A program made the translations under genes and the position numbers. Under the pieces are notes generated by a model. It had not been told where the DNA came from. It saw only the letters and a list, made by a program, of their open reading frames with translations, and searched no databases. Of a stretch of DNA of 64,000 nucleotides, positions 1 through 9,921 are shown one piece after another. Source of the DNA: Longimicrobiales bacterium (lineage in GTDB: Bacteria > Gemmatimonadota > Gemmatimonadetes > Longimicrobiales > Gaopeijiaceae). Each line of letters begins with the position of its first letter. Within the stretch, counting starts at the first letter, position 1. Location of the stretch: contig CATQHQ010000002.1 of the NCBI GenBank assembly GCA_958296005.1, positions 552,501 through 616,500 on the forward strand. Reading direction: 5' to 3'.

Positions 1-570
1 GACGAGGGCCGGGCTGTGCCCGTCACCGTGCTCCAGGCGGGACCTTGTCCGGTGCTCCAAGTCAAGAGCGGCGCTCCCGACGGCTACCGCGCCGTACAGA
101 TCGGCTTCGGCGGCAAGAAGCCCAAGCGCACCAGCAAGGCCGAACTGGGTCACGCCGCGAAGGCGGGACTGGACGCAGCGCCCCGACTGGTCCGGGAGTT
201 CGAGCCCGACGAGGGCCAAGAGTACGTCGCCGGCCAGGAGCTGACAGTGGGGATCTTCGACGTCGGCGAGAGGGTACGGGTCATCGGCGTCACGAAGGGG
301 CGGGGCTTCCAGGGCGTGGTGAAGCGCCACGGTTTCGCCGGCAGGCCGGCGTCCCATGGGCATTCCATGTCCCGCAACCCCGGCTCCATGGGGGCCGGCA
401 CCGATCCGTCCCGGGTGATCAAGGGGAAGAAGCTCCCAGGACGGATGGGCGGAGCCAGAAGGACGATCCGGAACATGGAAGTGGTCCGGGTCGATTCGGA
501 GCGGAACCTGCTGTTCGTTCGCGGCGGGGTTCCCGGCAGCAGAAACAGCCACGTCCTGATCCGGCGGTAG
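1..570 (+). CDS. rplC: 50S ribosomal protein L3 (5' end outside window)
   Basis: Large-subunit protein that helps organise the peptidyl-transferase centre. The frame is already open at base 1, so the first roughly 20 codons lie outside the window; the GTG at 16 is an internal valine, not the start. The conserved core RGFQGVVKRHGF and the basic C-terminal half (MGGARRTIRNMEV) identify L3. It heads the visible part of the S10-spc operon and is followed 4 nt later by rplD. Identity is certain; only the N-terminus is missing. Confidence 0.97.
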   Translation, partial: DEGRAVPVTVLQAGPCPVLQVKSGAPDGYRAVQIGFGGKKPKRTSKAELGHAAKAGLDAAPRLVREFEPDEGQEYVAGQELTVGIFDVGERVRVIGVTKGRGFQGVVKRHGFAGRPASHGHSMSRNPGSMGAGTDPSRVIKGKKLPGRMGGARRTIRNMEVVRVDSERNLLFVRGGVPGSRNSHVLIRR

Positions 571-574
571 AACG

Positions 575-1213
575 ATGTACCAAGCTCCCTACTTCAAGTC
601 GGACGGCTCCCCGGGAGACGAAGTACCGCTCCCCGAGCTCCTCTTCGACGGAGTCGTCAACGAGGCGGTTCTGCACCAAGTGGTCACGGCGTACATGGCC
701 AACCAGCGCCAGGGCTCGGTCTCCAGGAAGAACCGAAGCGCGGCGGTTGGCGGGAGCCGAAAGCCCTGGCGGCAGAAGGGCACAGGTCGGGCCCGGCAAG
801 GCACGATCCGTGCCGTCCAGTGGCGCGGGGGCGGGCTGGCGTTTCCGCCGATGCCCAAGTCCTGGCGGGTTCGCGTCCCCAAGCGCGTGCGCGCGCTGGC
901 CCGTCGTTCAGCGTTCAACAGCCGGGCGGAGGCTGGCCGCATCGCCGTCATCGAAGGCTTCGACTTCGACGCACCCAAGACGCGCCGGCTGGTGGAGCTG
1001 CTCGAGACGATCGACGTGCCCGGCAAGTTCCTTCTTCTTACCCATGGGGTGAACAAGGACCTGTACTTGTCGGGTCGCAACCTGCCGGGAGTGAGGGTGC
1101 TGCCCTTCGGCGGCGAGTCGCCCTACGACCTGGTTTGGTCCGGCACGGTCATCATCGAGGAAGGCGCCCTGGCGGAGGTCTCCGCCGAGGCTCCGGAACG
1201 GGGCGAGAGCTGA
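575..1213 (+). CDS. rplD: 50S ribosomal protein L4
   Basis: Large-subunit protein lining the exit tunnel; in some bacteria it also represses its own operon. The protein is 212 aa, near the usual 200-210. The Lys/Arg/Gly-rich extended loop with SRKPWRQKGTGRARQG (about residues 61-76) is the family hallmark. Its TGA overlaps the ATG of rplW by one base (TGATG), which suggests translational coupling. Confidence 0.97.
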   Translation: MYQAPYFKSDGSPGDEVPLPELLFDGVVNEAVLHQVVTAYMANQRQGSVSRKNRSAAVGGSRKPWRQKGTGRARQGTIRAVQWRGGGLAFPPMPKSWRVRVPKRVRALARRSAFNSRAEAGRIAVIEGFDFDAPKTRRLVELLETIDVPGKFLLLTHGVNKDLYLSGRNLPGVRVLPFGGESPYDLVWSGTVIIEEGALAEVSAEAPERGES

Positions 1214-1521
1214 TGCGCGAGCCCTACGACGTGATCGTCTCTCCGGTCGTCACCGAGAAGACCACGGCCCAGATGGAACGGAGCCTGTACACCTTCGTTG
1301 TAAACCAGCTCTCCAACAAGCACGAGATCGCTCGGGCTGTGGAGTCTCTGTGGGACGTGACGGTCACCGACGTTCGGACGATGCGCTACGCTGGAAAGGC
1401 CAAGCGCGCGCTCCTCGGGCGGATGGCCAAGAACTGGACGCCCGGCCGGCGGCCCAACTTCAAGAAGGCGATGGTTCAGCTGGCCGAGGGCGACGAGATC
1501 GAGTTCTATGAAACGGGTTGA
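1213..1521 (+). CDS. rplW: 50S ribosomal protein L23
   Basis: Binds 23S rRNA at the exit of the nascent-chain tunnel, where trigger factor and SRP dock. The 102 aa protein begins at the ATG overlapping the rplD stop; the longer open frame upstream is out-of-frame rplD sequence. The motifs SPVVTEKTT near the N-terminus and NKHEIARAVE mark L23. It lies between rplD and rplB, as in the canonical S10 operon. Confidence 0.96.
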   Translation: MREPYDVIVSPVVTEKTTAQMERSLYTFVVNQLSNKHEIARAVESLWDVTVTDVRTMRYAGKAKRALLGRMAKNWTPGRRPNFKKAMVQLAEGDEIEFYETG

Positions 1522-1524
1522 TCC

Positions 1525-2364
1525 ATGGCGCTGAAAAAGTTCAAGCCCGTCACCCCCGGGAGTCGCTTCCGGTCGGTCACGGCCAAGGAAGTGGTCACGC
1601 GGAAGGGACCCGAGAAGTCCCTCACCGAGCCCCTCAAGAGGACGGGTGGCCGAAACCACCATGGGCGCATCACCGTTCGCCGGCGGGGTGGCGGAAACAA
1701 GCGCCGTTATCGGCAAGTCGACTTCCGACGCGACAAGCACGGCGTCCGCGGGCGGGTGGCGGAGATCGAGTACGATCCGAACCGTTCCGCCTTCATCGCC
1801 CTCGTCCACTACGACGACGGCGAGAAGCGCTACATCCTGCACGCGCGGGGTATGGCGCCGGGAGATGTCGTGGAGTCCGGCCAGGAGGCGGACATCCGCC
1901 CCGGGAACGCGTTGCCGCTGGAGCGGATCCCTCTGGGGACCCTTGTCCACAACGTGGAGATGAAGCCCGGGAAGGGCGGCCAGATCGCCCGATCGGCCGG
2001 TGCCGGCGTCCAAGTCGTGGCCAAGGAAGGCGACTACGTGACGCTGCGGATGCCCTCCACCGAAGTCCGACGGATCCACAAGCGTTGCTACGCCACGGTG
2101 GGCCAGGTCGGCAACGTGGACTACAACCTGCGAACTTTGGGCAAGGCAGGAGCGAACCGATGGCGGGGGCGTCGGCCCAAGGTTCGGGGTGTCGCCATGA
2201 ACCCCGTCGATCACCCTCTAGGCGGCGGGGAGGGCAAGGCGTCGGGAGGCCGTCCGCCAGTGACGCCGTGGGGGAAGCCCGAAGGGACGAAGACCCGCAA
2301 GAAGCGGAAGGCGTCCAACAAGTTCATCGTCCGAGGACGCAAGCGCGGCAAGGCGACGCGCTGA
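1525..2364 (+). CDS. rplB: 50S ribosomal protein L2
   Basis: Core large-subunit protein needed for subunit association and peptidyl transfer. It is 279 aa, full length. The C-terminal [15 protein letters not shown] segment contains the universally conserved histidine of L2, and the tail is strongly basic. It starts 3 nt after rplW. Confidence 0.98.
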   Translation: MALKKFKPVTPGSRFRSVTAKEVVTRKGPEKSLTEPLKRTGGRNHHGRITVRRRGGGNKRRYRQVDFRRDKHGVRGRVAEIEYDPNRSAFIALVHYDDGEKRYILHARGMAPGDVVESGQEADIRPGNALPLERIPLGTLVHNVEMKPGKGGQIARSAGAGVQVVAKEGDYVTLRMPSTEVRRIHKRCYATVGQVGNVDYNLRTLGKAGANRWRGRRPKVRGVAMNPVDHPLGGGEGKASGGRPPVTPWGKPEGTKTRKKRKASNKFIVRGRKRGKATR

Positions 2365-2398
2365 TCACTGAAACCAAAGGAAGGCCGGGCCGGAAGAC

Positions 2399-2683
2399 AT
2401 GCCGCGAAGCTTGAAGAAGGGTCCCTTCATCGAGGAGAAGCTCCTCCGCAAGGTGGAGGCCATGAACTCGATGAACACCAGGTCCGTGATCCGGACGTGG
2501 TCCCGAGCGTCCACGATCTCGCCGGAGTTCGTGGGTCACACCATCGGGGTCCACAACGGCAACAAGTTCATCCCGGTGTACGTCACCGAGAACATGGTCG
2601 GCCACAAGCTCGGCGAGTTCGCCCCGACGCGCCTCTTCAGGGGCCACGGCGGCAAGCTGGCCGACAAGCGGTCGCGGAGGTAA
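2399..2683 (+). CDS. rpsS: 30S ribosomal protein S19
   Basis: Small-subunit head protein that forms a complex with S13 at the A-site finger. It is 94 aa with the typical N-terminus [10 protein letters not shown] and the central [11 protein letters not shown] purine-rich ribosome-binding site (ggaag) precedes the ATG. It lies between rplB and rplV in canonical order. Confidence 0.97.
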   Translation: MPRSLKKGPFIEEKLLRKVEAMNSMNTRSVIRTWSRASTISPEFVGHTIGVHNGNKFIPVYVTENMVGHKLGEFAPTRLFRGHGGKLADKRSRR

Positions 2684-2694
2684 GGGAGGTGGTC

Positions 2695-3045
2695 ATGGAA
2701 GCCGTCGCAGTCGCCAAGCAGGTGCGGATGAGTCCCCGGAAGGTCCGGCTGGTGGTCGACCAGATACGGGGCCTTTCCGTCAACGAAGCCGTGTCCCTTC
2801 TCGAGTTCTCCAAGAAGGCCGCGTCGGTTCCGGTCGGGAAGACGCTCCAGTCCGCGGTCGCCAACGCCACCGACAGGGCGGACCGGGACGGCGACGACGT
2901 GGACGTGGACGATCTGGTGGTGAGCCGCGTCTTCGTGGACGAGGGTCCCACCTACAAGCGGTGGCGGGCCGCCGCCCAGGGACGCGCCGTGCCCCGCCGA
3001 CGCCGAACCAGCCACATCACGGTGGCTGTGAGGCCGAAGGAGTAG
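2695..3045 (+). CDS. rplV: 50S ribosomal protein L22
   Basis: Large-subunit protein whose beta-hairpin reaches into the exit tunnel. The start is the ATG at 2695, preceded by GGGAGGT 11 nt after rpsS, giving 116 aa; the longer open frame upstream overlaps rpsS and is not real. [15 protein letters not shown] near the N-terminus and [11 protein letters not shown] at the C-terminus are diagnostic. Confidence 0.96.
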   Translation: MEAVAVAKQVRMSPRKVRLVVDQIRGLSVNEAVSLLEFSKKAASVPVGKTLQSAVANATDRADRDGDDVDVDDLVVSRVFVDEGPTYKRWRAAAQGRAVPRRRRTSHITVAVRPKE

Positions 3046-3049
3046 CGGC

Positions 3050-3715
3050 ATGGGCCAGAAGACACATCCCCACGGGTTTCGCTTGGGCATCGTCGCGGAC
3101 TGGCAGTCCCGCTGGTACGCCGGACGGGAGTTCCCTCAGTTCCTGAAGGAAGACGACACGGTTCGCAAGTACCTGTTCCGGCGGCTCCAGCACGCCGCCA
3201 TCGCGGGCGTGGAAATAGACCGCAAGCCGTCCAAGCTGGTGGTGACCGTGCACACGGCGAGGCCCGGCGTCGTCATCGGCAAGCGCGGCGCCGAGGTCGA
3301 CAAGCTGCGCGACGAGCTGGCGGTGCTGGCCAAGAGCGACGTCTCCGTCAACGTGGAGGAGATCAAGCGCCCCGAGCTGAACGCCCGACTGGTGGCGGAC
3401 AACGTGGCTCACCAGATCCGGCAGCGCATCTCCTTCAGGCGAGCGATGAAGCGCGCGGTCCAGTCCGCGATGCGAGCGGGCGCCGAAGGGATCCGCATCC
3501 AGTGCGCCGGACGTCTGGGGGGTGCGGAGATCGCGCGTACCGAAGGGTACAACGAAGGGCGGGTGCCCCTGCACACGCTGAGGGCCGACATCGACTACGC
3601 TCACTTGGACGCCCTCACGACCTACGGCACCGTCGGGGTCAAGTGCTGGATCTTCAAGGGCGAGGTGATTGAGGACCGTTTCGGTCGGACGTACTCGGCC
3701 GGACCAGGAAGCTGA
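3050..3715 (+). CDS. rpsC: 30S ribosomal protein S3
   Basis: Part of the mRNA entry tunnel with ribosomal helicase activity. It is 221 aa. The type-2 KH domain carries the GXXG loop in [11 protein letters not shown] at about residues 69-79, followed by the basic C-terminal domain ([15 protein letters not shown]). It starts 4 nt after rplV. Confidence 0.97.
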   Translation: MGQKTHPHGFRLGIVADWQSRWYAGREFPQFLKEDDTVRKYLFRRLQHAAIAGVEIDRKPSKLVVTVHTARPGVVIGKRGAEVDKLRDELAVLAKSDVSVNVEEIKRPELNARLVADNVAHQIRQRISFRRAMKRAVQSAMRAGAEGIRIQCAGRLGGAEIARTEGYNEGRVPLHTLRADIDYAHLDALTTYGTVGVKCWIFKGEVIEDRFGRTYSAGPGS

Positions 3716-3734
3716 AGGAGGAGAGGAGCGAGCG

Positions 3735-4151
3735 ATGCTGGCACCGAAGCGGGTCAAGCGCAGAAAGACCCACAAGGGCAAGATGCGAGGCAAGGCGTAC
3801 CGGGGGTCCAGGGTTTCCTTCGGGGAATACGGCCTCCAGTCCACCGAGGCCGGCTGGATCACCAACCGGCAGATCGAGTCGGCCCGCGTGGCGATCACGC
3901 GCCACGTAAAGAGGAGCGGCAAGGTCTGGATACGCATCTTTCCCGACAAGCCGGTCACGAAGAAGCCAGCGGAGACCCGGATGGGCAAGGGCAAGGGGAA
4001 CCCCGAGCAGTGGGTCGCCGTGGTCAAGCCCGGACGGATGATGTTCGAACTGGAGGGCGTGACGGCCGAGACGGCCCGCCGAGCGATGCAGCTGGCTTCT
4101 TTCAAGTTGCCCGTCAGGACCCAGTTCGTGGTCCGGGAATCCCAACTCTAG
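3735..4151 (+). CDS. rplP: 50S ribosomal protein L16
   Basis: Large-subunit protein near the A-site tRNA elbow. The start is the ATG at 3735, preceded by an AGGAGGAGAGGAG tract, giving 138 aa; the upstream in-frame codons overlap rps[20 protein letters not shown] at the N-terminus and [14 protein letters not shown] (residues 82-95) identify it. It lies between rpsC and rpmC as usual. Confidence 0.97.
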   Translation: MLAPKRVKRRKTHKGKMRGKAYRGSRVSFGEYGLQSTEAGWITNRQIESARVAITRHVKRSGKVWIRIFPDKPVTKKPAETRMGKGKGNPEQWVAVVKPGRMMFELEGVTAETARRAMQLASFKLPVRTQFVVRESQL

Positions 4152-4172
4152 CCCTGGACTCGGAGCGACACG

Positions 4173-4394
4173 GTGAAAGCAGAAGACGTTCGAGAGCTGG
4201 ACGACGCCGAGCTGGGCCACCGGCTGGGCGAGCTGAAGTTGGAGCAGTTCCGCCTCCGCTTCCGTAGCGCCACCATGGAGCTGGAGAACCCGCGGTTGCT
4301 GCGGACGGTCAGGCGGGACATCGCGCGGATCAAGACGATCCTCCACGAGCGCCGCCGCGAGCGCGGTCGGGAAGGGACGAACGAGAGTCGATGA
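4173..4394 (+). CDS. rpmC: 50S ribosomal protein L29
   Basis: Small two-helix protein at the tunnel exit, docking site for trigger factor and SRP with L23. It is 73 aa from a GTG start. The family pattern is seen in [15 protein letters not shown] and [18 protein letters not shown]. The end overlaps the rpsQ start by 4 nt (ATGA). Confidence 0.94.
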   Translation: MKAEDVRELDDAELGHRLGELKLEQFRLRFRSATMELENPRLLRTVRRDIARIKTILHERRRERGREGTNESR

Positions 4395-4657
4395 GCGAGC
4401 AAACTGAGCGCAAGCGGCGCAAGGTTCGGACGGGCGTCGTGGTGGGCGACAGAACCGACAAGACGGTCACCGTACTCGTGGAGCGGCGCTTTGCGCACCC
4501 CCTGTACGGCAAGCAGCTCTCCCGCACCCGGAAGTACCACGCCCACGACGAGGTGAACGAGTACCGAACCGGCGACATGGTTCGGATCATGGAGACGCGA
4601 CCGCTGTCCAAGACCAAGCATTGGCGCGTCGTGGAGCTGGTCGCAAGGCCTGCCTGA
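4391..4657 (+). CDS. rpsQ: 30S ribosomal protein S17
   Basis: OB-fold protein needed early in 30S assembly. It is 88 aa, with [20 protein letters not shown] and HPLYGKQL as the usual S17 signatures. It is coupled to rpmC by a 4-nt overlap and followed 3 nt later by rplN. Confidence 0.96.
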   Translation: MSEQTERKRRKVRTGVVVGDRTDKTVTVLVERRFAHPLYGKQLSRTRKYHAHDEVNEYRTGDMVRIMETRPLSKTKHWRVVELVARPA

Positions 4658-4660
4658 CCG

Positions 4661-5029
4661 ATGATACAACAGGAATCGATGCTCAAGATCGCCGACAACA
4701 CCGGTGCCAAGCGGGCGCTGTGCATCCGGGTGCTCGGGGGGTCCGGCCGGCGCTACGCCAGGGTGGGGGACCGGGTGATCGTGACGATCAAGGACGCCGT
4801 GCCGAACGCCGCGGTGAAGAAGGGCGAGGTAACCGAAGCGGTCGTCGTCCGCACCGCCAAGGAGATCCGGCGCCGGGACGGCAGCTACATCCGCTTCGAC
4901 GACAACGCGGCGGTGCTGATCAACGCCCAGAAGGAGCCCCGTGGTACCCGCATCTTCGGACCGGTGGGCCGGGAGCTCCGGGAGAAGCGGTACATGAGGA
5001 TCGTGTCCCTTGCTCCCGAGGTGCTGTGA
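4661..5029 (+). CDS. rplN: 50S ribosomal protein L14
   Basis: Highly conserved subunit-interface protein that binds L19 and 16S rRNA. It is 122 aa, exactly the family length. It begins [16 protein letters not shown] and carries the [12 protein letters not shown]-terminal segment. Confidence 0.98.
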   Translation: MIQQESMLKIADNTGAKRALCIRVLGGSGRRYARVGDRVIVTIKDAVPNAAVKKGEVTEAVVVRTAKEIRRRDGSYIRFDDNAAVLINAQKEPRGTRIFGPVGRELREKRYMRIVSLAPEVL

Positions 5030-5032
5030 TCG

Positions 5033-5374
5033 ATGGCGGGGACGAAGATCAAGATCGTGAAGGGCGACCGGGTCAAGGTGATCCGAGGCAACCACCGGGA
5101 GGCCGAGGGCACCGTGCTTCGGGTCCTCCAGAAGTCGGACCAGGTGGTGGTCCAGGGCGTCAACATGCGCAAGCGCCACACCCGCCCCTCCCAAGCCAAC
5201 CCGGAAGGTGGAATCGTGACGTTCGAAGCGCCGCTCCACGTCTCGAACGTGATGCTGGTCGAACCCAGCAGCGGCGAGGCCGGCCGAGTCAGGATCCGAC
5301 TGGAATCAGGAGGCTTGAAGGAGCGGATCTCGGTGCGGAGCGGCAACCCGATCCCCAAGCCGGACCGTTCCTGA
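5033..5374 (+). CDS. rplX: 50S ribosomal protein L24
   Basis: Assembly-initiator protein of the large subunit. It is 113 aa with an N-terminal KOW motif (VKGDRVKVIRGNHREAEGTV). It starts 3 nt after rplN and is followed by rplE with a 20-nt gap. Confidence 0.96.
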   Translation: MAGTKIKIVKGDRVKVIRGNHREAEGTVLRVLQKSDQVVVQGVNMRKRHTRPSQANPEGGIVTFEAPLHVSNVMLVEPSSGEAGRVRIRLESGGLKERISVRSGNPIPKPDRS

Positions 5375-5394
5375 AGGTCGACTGGGAGAACTAA

Positions 5395-5967
5395 ATGGAA
5401 CCGCGTCTCTTGACCCACTACAAGCAGGTCGCCAGGCCGGCGCTGAAGGAACAGTTCGGCTTTGCCAACCCCCACCAGATCCCGAGGGTCGTCAAGGTCG
5501 CCGTCAACGTCGGGATCGGCGAGGGCAGCCGGGACCGGAAGCTGATCCAGTCGGTGGCGGCGGAGCTGGCGATGATCACCGGCCAGAAGGCCGTGGTAAC
5601 GAAGGCCCGCAAGTCGATCTCGAACTTCCGGCTCCGGGAAGGGATGCCCGTGGGGGCCTCGGTGACCCTTCGCCGCCACGGCATGTGGGAGTTCCTCGAC
5701 CGCTTCGTGACGGTCGCTGTGCCCCGCATCCGCGACTTCAGGGGCATGAACACCCGGTCTTTCGACGGACGGGGGAACTACACCTTGGGGGTGAAGGAGC
5801 AGATCATCTTTCCTGAGGTGGACTACGACAGGGTGGCCCGCATCCACGGCATGGACGTCTCCGTGGTGACGTCCACCAACAAGGACGCTGAGGCATACGC
5901 GCTTCTTCGACAGCTGGGCTTCCCCTTCCGGGGCGAAGTGCCGGTGCTCGTCGGCGCGGCCGCCTGA
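5395..5967 (+). CDS. rplE: 50S ribosomal protein L5
   Basis: Binds 5S rRNA and contacts S13 across the subunit bridge. It is 190 aa. Signatures are VKVAVNVGIGEGSRD, KKARKSISNF-like TKARKSISNFRLREG and the C-terminal DYDRVARIHGMDVSV. The gene normally found next, rpsN, is absent: rpsH follows after only 17 nt. Confidence 0.97.
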   Translation: MEPRLLTHYKQVARPALKEQFGFANPHQIPRVVKVAVNVGIGEGSRDRKLIQSVAAELAMITGQKAVVTKARKSISNFRLREGMPVGASVTLRRHGMWEFLDRFVTVAVPRIRDFRGMNTRSFDGRGNYTLGVKEQIIFPEVDYDRVARIHGMDVSVVTSTNKDAEAYALLRQLGFPFRGEVPVLVGAAA

Positions 5968-5984
5968 AAGGGATTCAACCGACC

Positions 5985-6377
5985 ATGATGACAGATCCAA
6001 TCGCCGACATGCTCACGCGGATTAGGAACGCCGGCTTCGCGGGACACCGCTGGGCGGACGTGCCGCTGTCGAAGCTCAAGGTGGAGGTGGCCCGGTTGCT
6101 GAAGGAGAACGCCTTCGTCTACGACTACAAGGTGCTCAACGACGGCCGCCACGGTCTTCTGCGGGTGTACCTGAAGTACTACGACGGGAGGCCCGTCATC
6201 CGGCGCCTCGACCGGGTGTCCAAGCCGGGCCGCCGCCGGTACGTTGGCGCGGACGATGTGCCCCGGGTCCGAAACGGCCTGGGGATGTCGATCCTCTCGA
6301 CCTCCCGCGGCCTCATGTCAGACCGGGCGGCCCGCGCCGCCCGCGTCGGCGGCGAAGTCCTGGCGGAAGTCTGGTAG
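5985..6377 (+). CDS. rpsH: 30S ribosomal protein S8
   Basis: Central 16S-rRNA-binding protein; in enterobacteria it represses the spc operon. It is 130 aa, beginning [16 protein letters not shown]; the second ATG at 5988 is an equally likely start. The C-terminal [20 protein letters not shown] is the S8 signature. It sits directly after rplE because rpsN is missing. Confidence 0.97.
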   Translation: MMTDPIADMLTRIRNAGFAGHRWADVPLSKLKVEVARLLKENAFVYDYKVLNDGRHGLLRVYLKYYDGRPVIRRLDRVSKPGRRRYVGADDVPRVRNGLGMSILSTSRGLMSDRAARAARVGGEVLAEVW

Positions 6378-6394
6378 GAGGGGGAACGGATATC

Positions 6395-6943
6395 ATGTCG
6401 CGCATTGGAAGGAAGCCGGTACCGGTGCCGCCGGGGGTTGCGGTGACCTTGGACGGCGGTCGGCTCGTCGCGAAAGGCCCCATAGGCGAGTTGGAACTGA
6501 AGGTCCGCGCTCCGATCGCGGTGGACTGGCAGGACGAGGAAGGGAAGACCCTCGTTGTGACGCGGCCCACCGACCAGAAGGATCACAGGGCGCTTCACGG
6601 CCTGACCCGTTCCTTGGTGGCCAACATCGTCAAGGGCGTCTCCGAGGGCTTCAGCAAGACGCTGGAGATCGTCGGGGTCGGCTACCGCGCGGAGCCGAAG
6701 GGCAGTGGTCTTCTGCTGCGACTCGGCTTCTCCCACCCCGTCGCCTACCCGGCGCCGGCGGGGATCAGTTTCGAGGTTCCGAACCAAACCACGATCGTCG
6801 TCAAGGGACCCGACAAGCAGCAGGTCGGCCACGTGGCCGCCGTGATCCGCTCCTTCCGTCCGCCGGAGCCCTACAAGGGCAAGGGCGTGCGGTACAAGGG
6901 GGAACAGATCAGGCGGAAGGCCGGCAAGACGGCGGGCAAGTAG
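6395..6943 (+). CDS. rplF: 50S ribosomal protein L6
   Basis: Large-subunit protein near the sarcin-ricin loop and factor-binding site. It is 182 aa with two L6 repeats. It begins [15 protein letters not shown] and ends with the [22 protein letters not shown] signature. A GGAGGGGGAACGG tract precedes the ATG. Confidence 0.97.
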   Translation: MSRIGRKPVPVPPGVAVTLDGGRLVAKGPIGELELKVRAPIAVDWQDEEGKTLVVTRPTDQKDHRALHGLTRSLVANIVKGVSEGFSKTLEIVGVGYRAEPKGSGLLLRLGFSHPVAYPAPAGISFEVPNQTTIVVKGPDKQQVGHVAAVIRSFRPPEPYKGKGVRYKGEQIRRKAGKTAGK

Positions 6944-6976
6944 CGACGTGACAGCAACGAACTGGAGCAGTTCTCG

Positions 6977-7363
6977 ATGATCAAGTCAGGGAAGCTGGGG
7001 AGGAGCCGGCGGCTCCGGCGGAAGCGACGCCATGCGCGCATCCGCAAGAAGGTTCACGGCACGGGCGACCGGCCCCGGCTCGTGGTGCATCGGTCGCTCC
7101 GGAACATCGAAGGCCAGGTGGTGGATGACGCCGCCGGACACACGATGGTCGGGTTCTCCACCCTCTCGCCCGCGCTTCGCGAAGTCGCGGCCGGCCAGGG
7201 AGGCGGCAAGGTCGGCGCCGCGCGCGCGGCCGGTAGAATGCTGGCGGAGCAAGCCCGGGAGCGCGGCGTCAGCCGGGTCGTCTTCGACCGGGGAGGCTTC
7301 CGCTACCACGGTCGGGTCAAGGCGTTCGCCGAAGGCGCCCGCGAAGGAGGACTTGAGTTCTGA
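6977..7363 (+). CDS. rplR: 50S ribosomal protein L18
   Basis: Binds 5S rRNA together with L5. It is 128 aa: an arginine-rich N-terminus, then [15 protein letters not shown] and the C-terminal [23 protein letters not shown] signature. Its TGA overlaps the rpsE ATG by one base. Confidence 0.96.
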   Translation: MIKSGKLGRSRRLRRKRRHARIRKKVHGTGDRPRLVVHRSLRNIEGQVVDDAAGHTMVGFSTLSPALREVAAGQGGGKVGAARAAGRMLAEQARERGVSRVVFDRGGFRYHGRVKAFAEGAREGGLEF

Positions 7364-7890
7364 TGGCGAGAGACAGGAACAGGAAGCAGTCCCGGGAGGG
7401 GTCCGAGCAGGTCGAGAACGTGATCCACATCAACCGGGTGGCGAAGGTCGTGAAGGGAGGGCGGCGGTTCTCCTTCACGGCTCTGGTCTCGGTCGGCGAC
7501 CAGTCGGGGCGGGTCGGAATCGCGCACGCCAAGGCGAACGAGGTGGCAGAGGCGATACGCAAGGCGTTCGAACGGGCCCGGCGAAACATCATGGAAGTGC
7601 CGGTCGTCAACGGAACGATACCCCACGAGATCGTGGGCCGTTGGGGAGCGGGTCGCGTGCTCCTTCGTCCGGCGGCGCCGGGAACGGGGGTGATCGCCGG
7701 CGGTCCGGTGAGAGCCGTGCTGGAGGCTGCCGGGATCACCGACGTCCTGACCAAGAGCCTGGGCACCAACAACCCCATCAACGTGGTACGCGCAACGATC
7801 GACGGCCTCGAGAACCTGGTCACCGCCTACGAGGTGGCGGCCGAACGAGGCGTCACGCTGGACGAGTTGGGAGTGGGGGCCCATGGCTGA
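7363..7890 (+). CDS. rpsE: 30S ribosomal protein S5
   Basis: Accuracy-determining protein at the mRNA entry site. It is 175 aa. The double-stranded-RNA-binding N-domain carries [17 protein letters not shown], and the C-domain has [20 protein letters not shown]. It overlaps rplR by 1 nt and rpmD by 8 nt. Confidence 0.97.
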   Translation: MARDRNRKQSREGSEQVENVIHINRVAKVVKGGRRFSFTALVSVGDQSGRVGIAHAKANEVAEAIRKAFERARRNIMEVPVVNGTIPHEIVGRWGAGRVLLRPAAPGTGVIAGGPVRAVLEAAGITDVLTKSLGTNNPINVVRATIDGLENLVTAYEVAAERGVTLDELGVGAHG

Positions 7891-8068
7891 CAAACTGCGG
7901 ATCAAGCAAGTGAGGAGCGGCGTGGGGCGGCAGAAGGTGCAGCGACGCACCTTGGCGGCCCTCGGCATCAAGCGGCATCAGCAAAGCGTCGTCCACGACG
8001 ACACGCCGGCGATTCGGGGCATGATCGCCAAGGTGGACTATCTCGTCGAGGTCGAGGAGGTGGATTGA
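7883..8068 (+). CDS. rpmD: 50S ribosomal protein L30
   Basis: Small large-subunit protein of 61 aa, normal length. The pattern [26 protein letters not shown] followed by H-D--A-RGMI-KV is characteristic. It begins inside the last codons of rpsE. Confidence 0.95.
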   Translation: MADKLRIKQVRSGVGRQKVQRRTLAALGIKRHQQSVVHDDTPAIRGMIAKVDYLVEVEEVD

Positions 8069-8071
8069 CCG

Positions 8072-8551
8072 ATGATCGAACTGCACGACCTTCGTTCCCC
8101 CTCCCCGCGCCGGCCGCGCAAGCGTGTCGGCCGAGGTCCCGGCTCCGGCAAGGGCAAGACCTCCGGCCGGGGAGACAAGGGCCAGAACTCGCGTTCCGGC
8201 GGTGGGGTGCCCGCGTGGTTCGAAGGCGGCCAGATGCCCCTTCAACGGCGGATCCCCAAGCGGGGCTTCAAGAACCGAAACCGCAAGGAGTATCAGGTCG
8301 TCAACGTTGGGGACCTGGGCAGGGTCTCCGGCGCCGCCACCCCCGAAGCGTTGCGGGCCGCCGGACTGATCCGCTCCCTCCGGGTTCCGGTGAAGCTGCT
8401 CGGCGGCGGCGAAATCGAGTCCGCTATCGAGTGTTCGGTGCACGCGGCGAGCGCATCGGCCCGCCGGAAGATTGAGGCCGCAGGCGGCTCCGTGACTGTT
8501 CTGGGGACCGGCGGCGGCGCGACTGCGCCCGACGGCGGGAAAGACGACTAG
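8072..8551 (+). CDS. rplO: 50S ribosomal protein L15
   Basis: Late-assembly large-subunit protein. It is 159 aa; the glycine/arginine-rich N-terminal extension [19 protein letters not shown] (about residues 20-38) and [15 protein letters not shown] are diagnostic. secY follows after 36 nt, as in most spc operons. Confidence 0.97.
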   Translation: MIELHDLRSPSPRRPRKRVGRGPGSGKGKTSGRGDKGQNSRSGGGVPAWFEGGQMPLQRRIPKRGFKNRNRKEYQVVNVGDLGRVSGAATPEALRAAGLIRSLRVPVKLLGGGEIESAIECSVHAASASARRKIEAAGGSVTVLGTGGGATAPDGGKDD

Positions 8552-8587
8552 CGGGGCGCAGAGCCTCGAGAAAAGACTGGCCTGATC

Positions 8588-9901
8588 ATGGCGAACCCGA
8601 TCCCGAACCTGTTCCGCGCGCCGGAGCTGAAGAAGAAGATATTCTTCACGCTCTTCATCATGTTCGTGTACCGAATCGGGTCCCACATCACGGTTCCGGG
8701 CGTCAACTTCGCGGCGCTCCAGCAGCAGTTCGGCCAGATGGCCCAGACAGCCCTGGGCGTGTACGACATGTTCGTCGGCGGCGGCCTGAGCCGGGCGACG
8801 ATCCTGGCGCTGGGGATCATGCCGTACATCTCGGCGAGCATCATGTTCCAGCTCCTCGCCGCGGTGTTCCCTACGGTGGAGAAGCTTCAGAAGGAGGGAG
8901 AAGAGGGGCGGAAGAAGCTTACCCAGTGGACCCGGTACACCACGGTTCTGCTCTGCATCGTGCAGGCGTACGCCTACGCGTCGTTCCTGCAGGGCCTCGG
9001 CGGGGTCGTTCGGGATCCGGGGATGGGGTTCGTCTTCTCCACCGTGATCGTCCTCACCGTGGGTGGCGTCTTCGTCATGTGGCTGGGGGAGCAGATCACG
9101 GAGCGGGGCGTGGGCAACGGAATGTCGCTGATGATCTTCTTCTCCATCATCCAGGGCTTCCCTCAGGCGATTGCCCGGACGTGGGAGGCCACCAGGCTGG
9201 GCGAGATCGACGCCATCAAGATCGTCCTGCTTCTGGTGGTGGTGGTAGGGATCACCGCGGGCGTGGTGGCGATGACGATGTCGTCCCGCAAGATCCCGGT
9301 CCAGATCCCCCGGAAGGTCGTGGGCCGCGGACGGATCCAGGAAGGCCAGAAGAGCTTCATCCCCTTGCGGATCAACTCCGCCGGGGTCATGCCGATCATC
9401 TTCGCCCAGTCGTTCATCGTGGTGCCGGGAACGATCGCCGCCTTCAGCTCCGTGCCGCTGATCCAGGACGTCGCGATGGTCTTCCAGCCCGGGAACTGGG
9501 CCTACTACATCACGTATGCGGTCCTGATCATCTTCTTCACGTACTTCTACACGGCGATCATCTTCAACCCGGTGGACCTGGCCGAGAACCTCAAGAAGCA
9601 GGGCGCCTTCGTCCCCGGCGTGAAGCCGGGGGCCCGGACCGCGGAGTACATCGACCGGATCCTGACCCGGGTCACCTTGCCCGGCTCCGTGTACTTAGCG
9701 CTGATCGCTCTTGTCCCCTACTGGATCTTCGACGCGTTCAACATCCAGATATTCTTCTTCGGGGGCACGAGCCTGCTGATCGTGGTCGGCGTGGGGCTGG
9801 ACACGGTGCAGCAGGCGCAGCAGCACCTTCTCCTGCGCCATTACGACGGCTTCATGAAGAAAGGCCGCGTGAAGATGCGGGGCCGCCAGCGCTACATGTA
9901 G
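8588..9901 (+). CDS. secY: Protein translocase channel subunit SecY
   Basis: Forms the inner-membrane protein-conducting channel with SecE and SecG. It is 437 aa, full length, with about ten hydrophobic segments. Typical features are the N-terminal KKIFFTLFIMFVYRIGSHI, the plug-proximal GGGLSRATILALGIMPYISA, the cytosolic loop with RKIPVQIPRK, and MKKGRVKMRGRQRYM at the C-terminus. It lies between rplO and adk in the usual order; its motor partner secA is at 24209-27628. Confidence 0.97.
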   Translation: MANPIPNLFRAPELKKKIFFTLFIMFVYRIGSHITVPGVNFAALQQQFGQMAQTALGVYDMFVGGGLSRATILALGIMPYISASIMFQLLAAVFPTVEKLQKEGEEGRKKLTQWTRYTTVLLCIVQAYAYASFLQGLGGVVRDPGMGFVFSTVIVLTVGGVFVMWLGEQITERGVGNGMSLMIFFSIIQGFPQAIARTWEATRLGEIDAIKIVLLLVVVVGITAGVVAMTMSSRKIPVQIPRKVVGRGRIQEGQKSFIPLRINSAGVMPIIFAQSFIVVPGTIAAFSSVPLIQDVAMVFQPGNWAYYITYAVLIIFFTYFYTAIIFNPVDLAENLKKQGAFVPGVKPGARTAEYIDRILTRVTLPGSVYLALIALVPYWIFDAFNIQIFFFGGTSLLIVVGVGLDTVQQAQQHLLLRHYDGFMKKGRVKMRGRQRYM

Positions 9902-9921
9902 AAGGGAGACTGTAGCAGGCA

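Noticed and set aside
45..1052. Arg/Ser-rich open frames over the ribosomal genes
   Set aside because: Shadows of known ribosomal genes in a high-GC sequence; composition is unlike real proteins.
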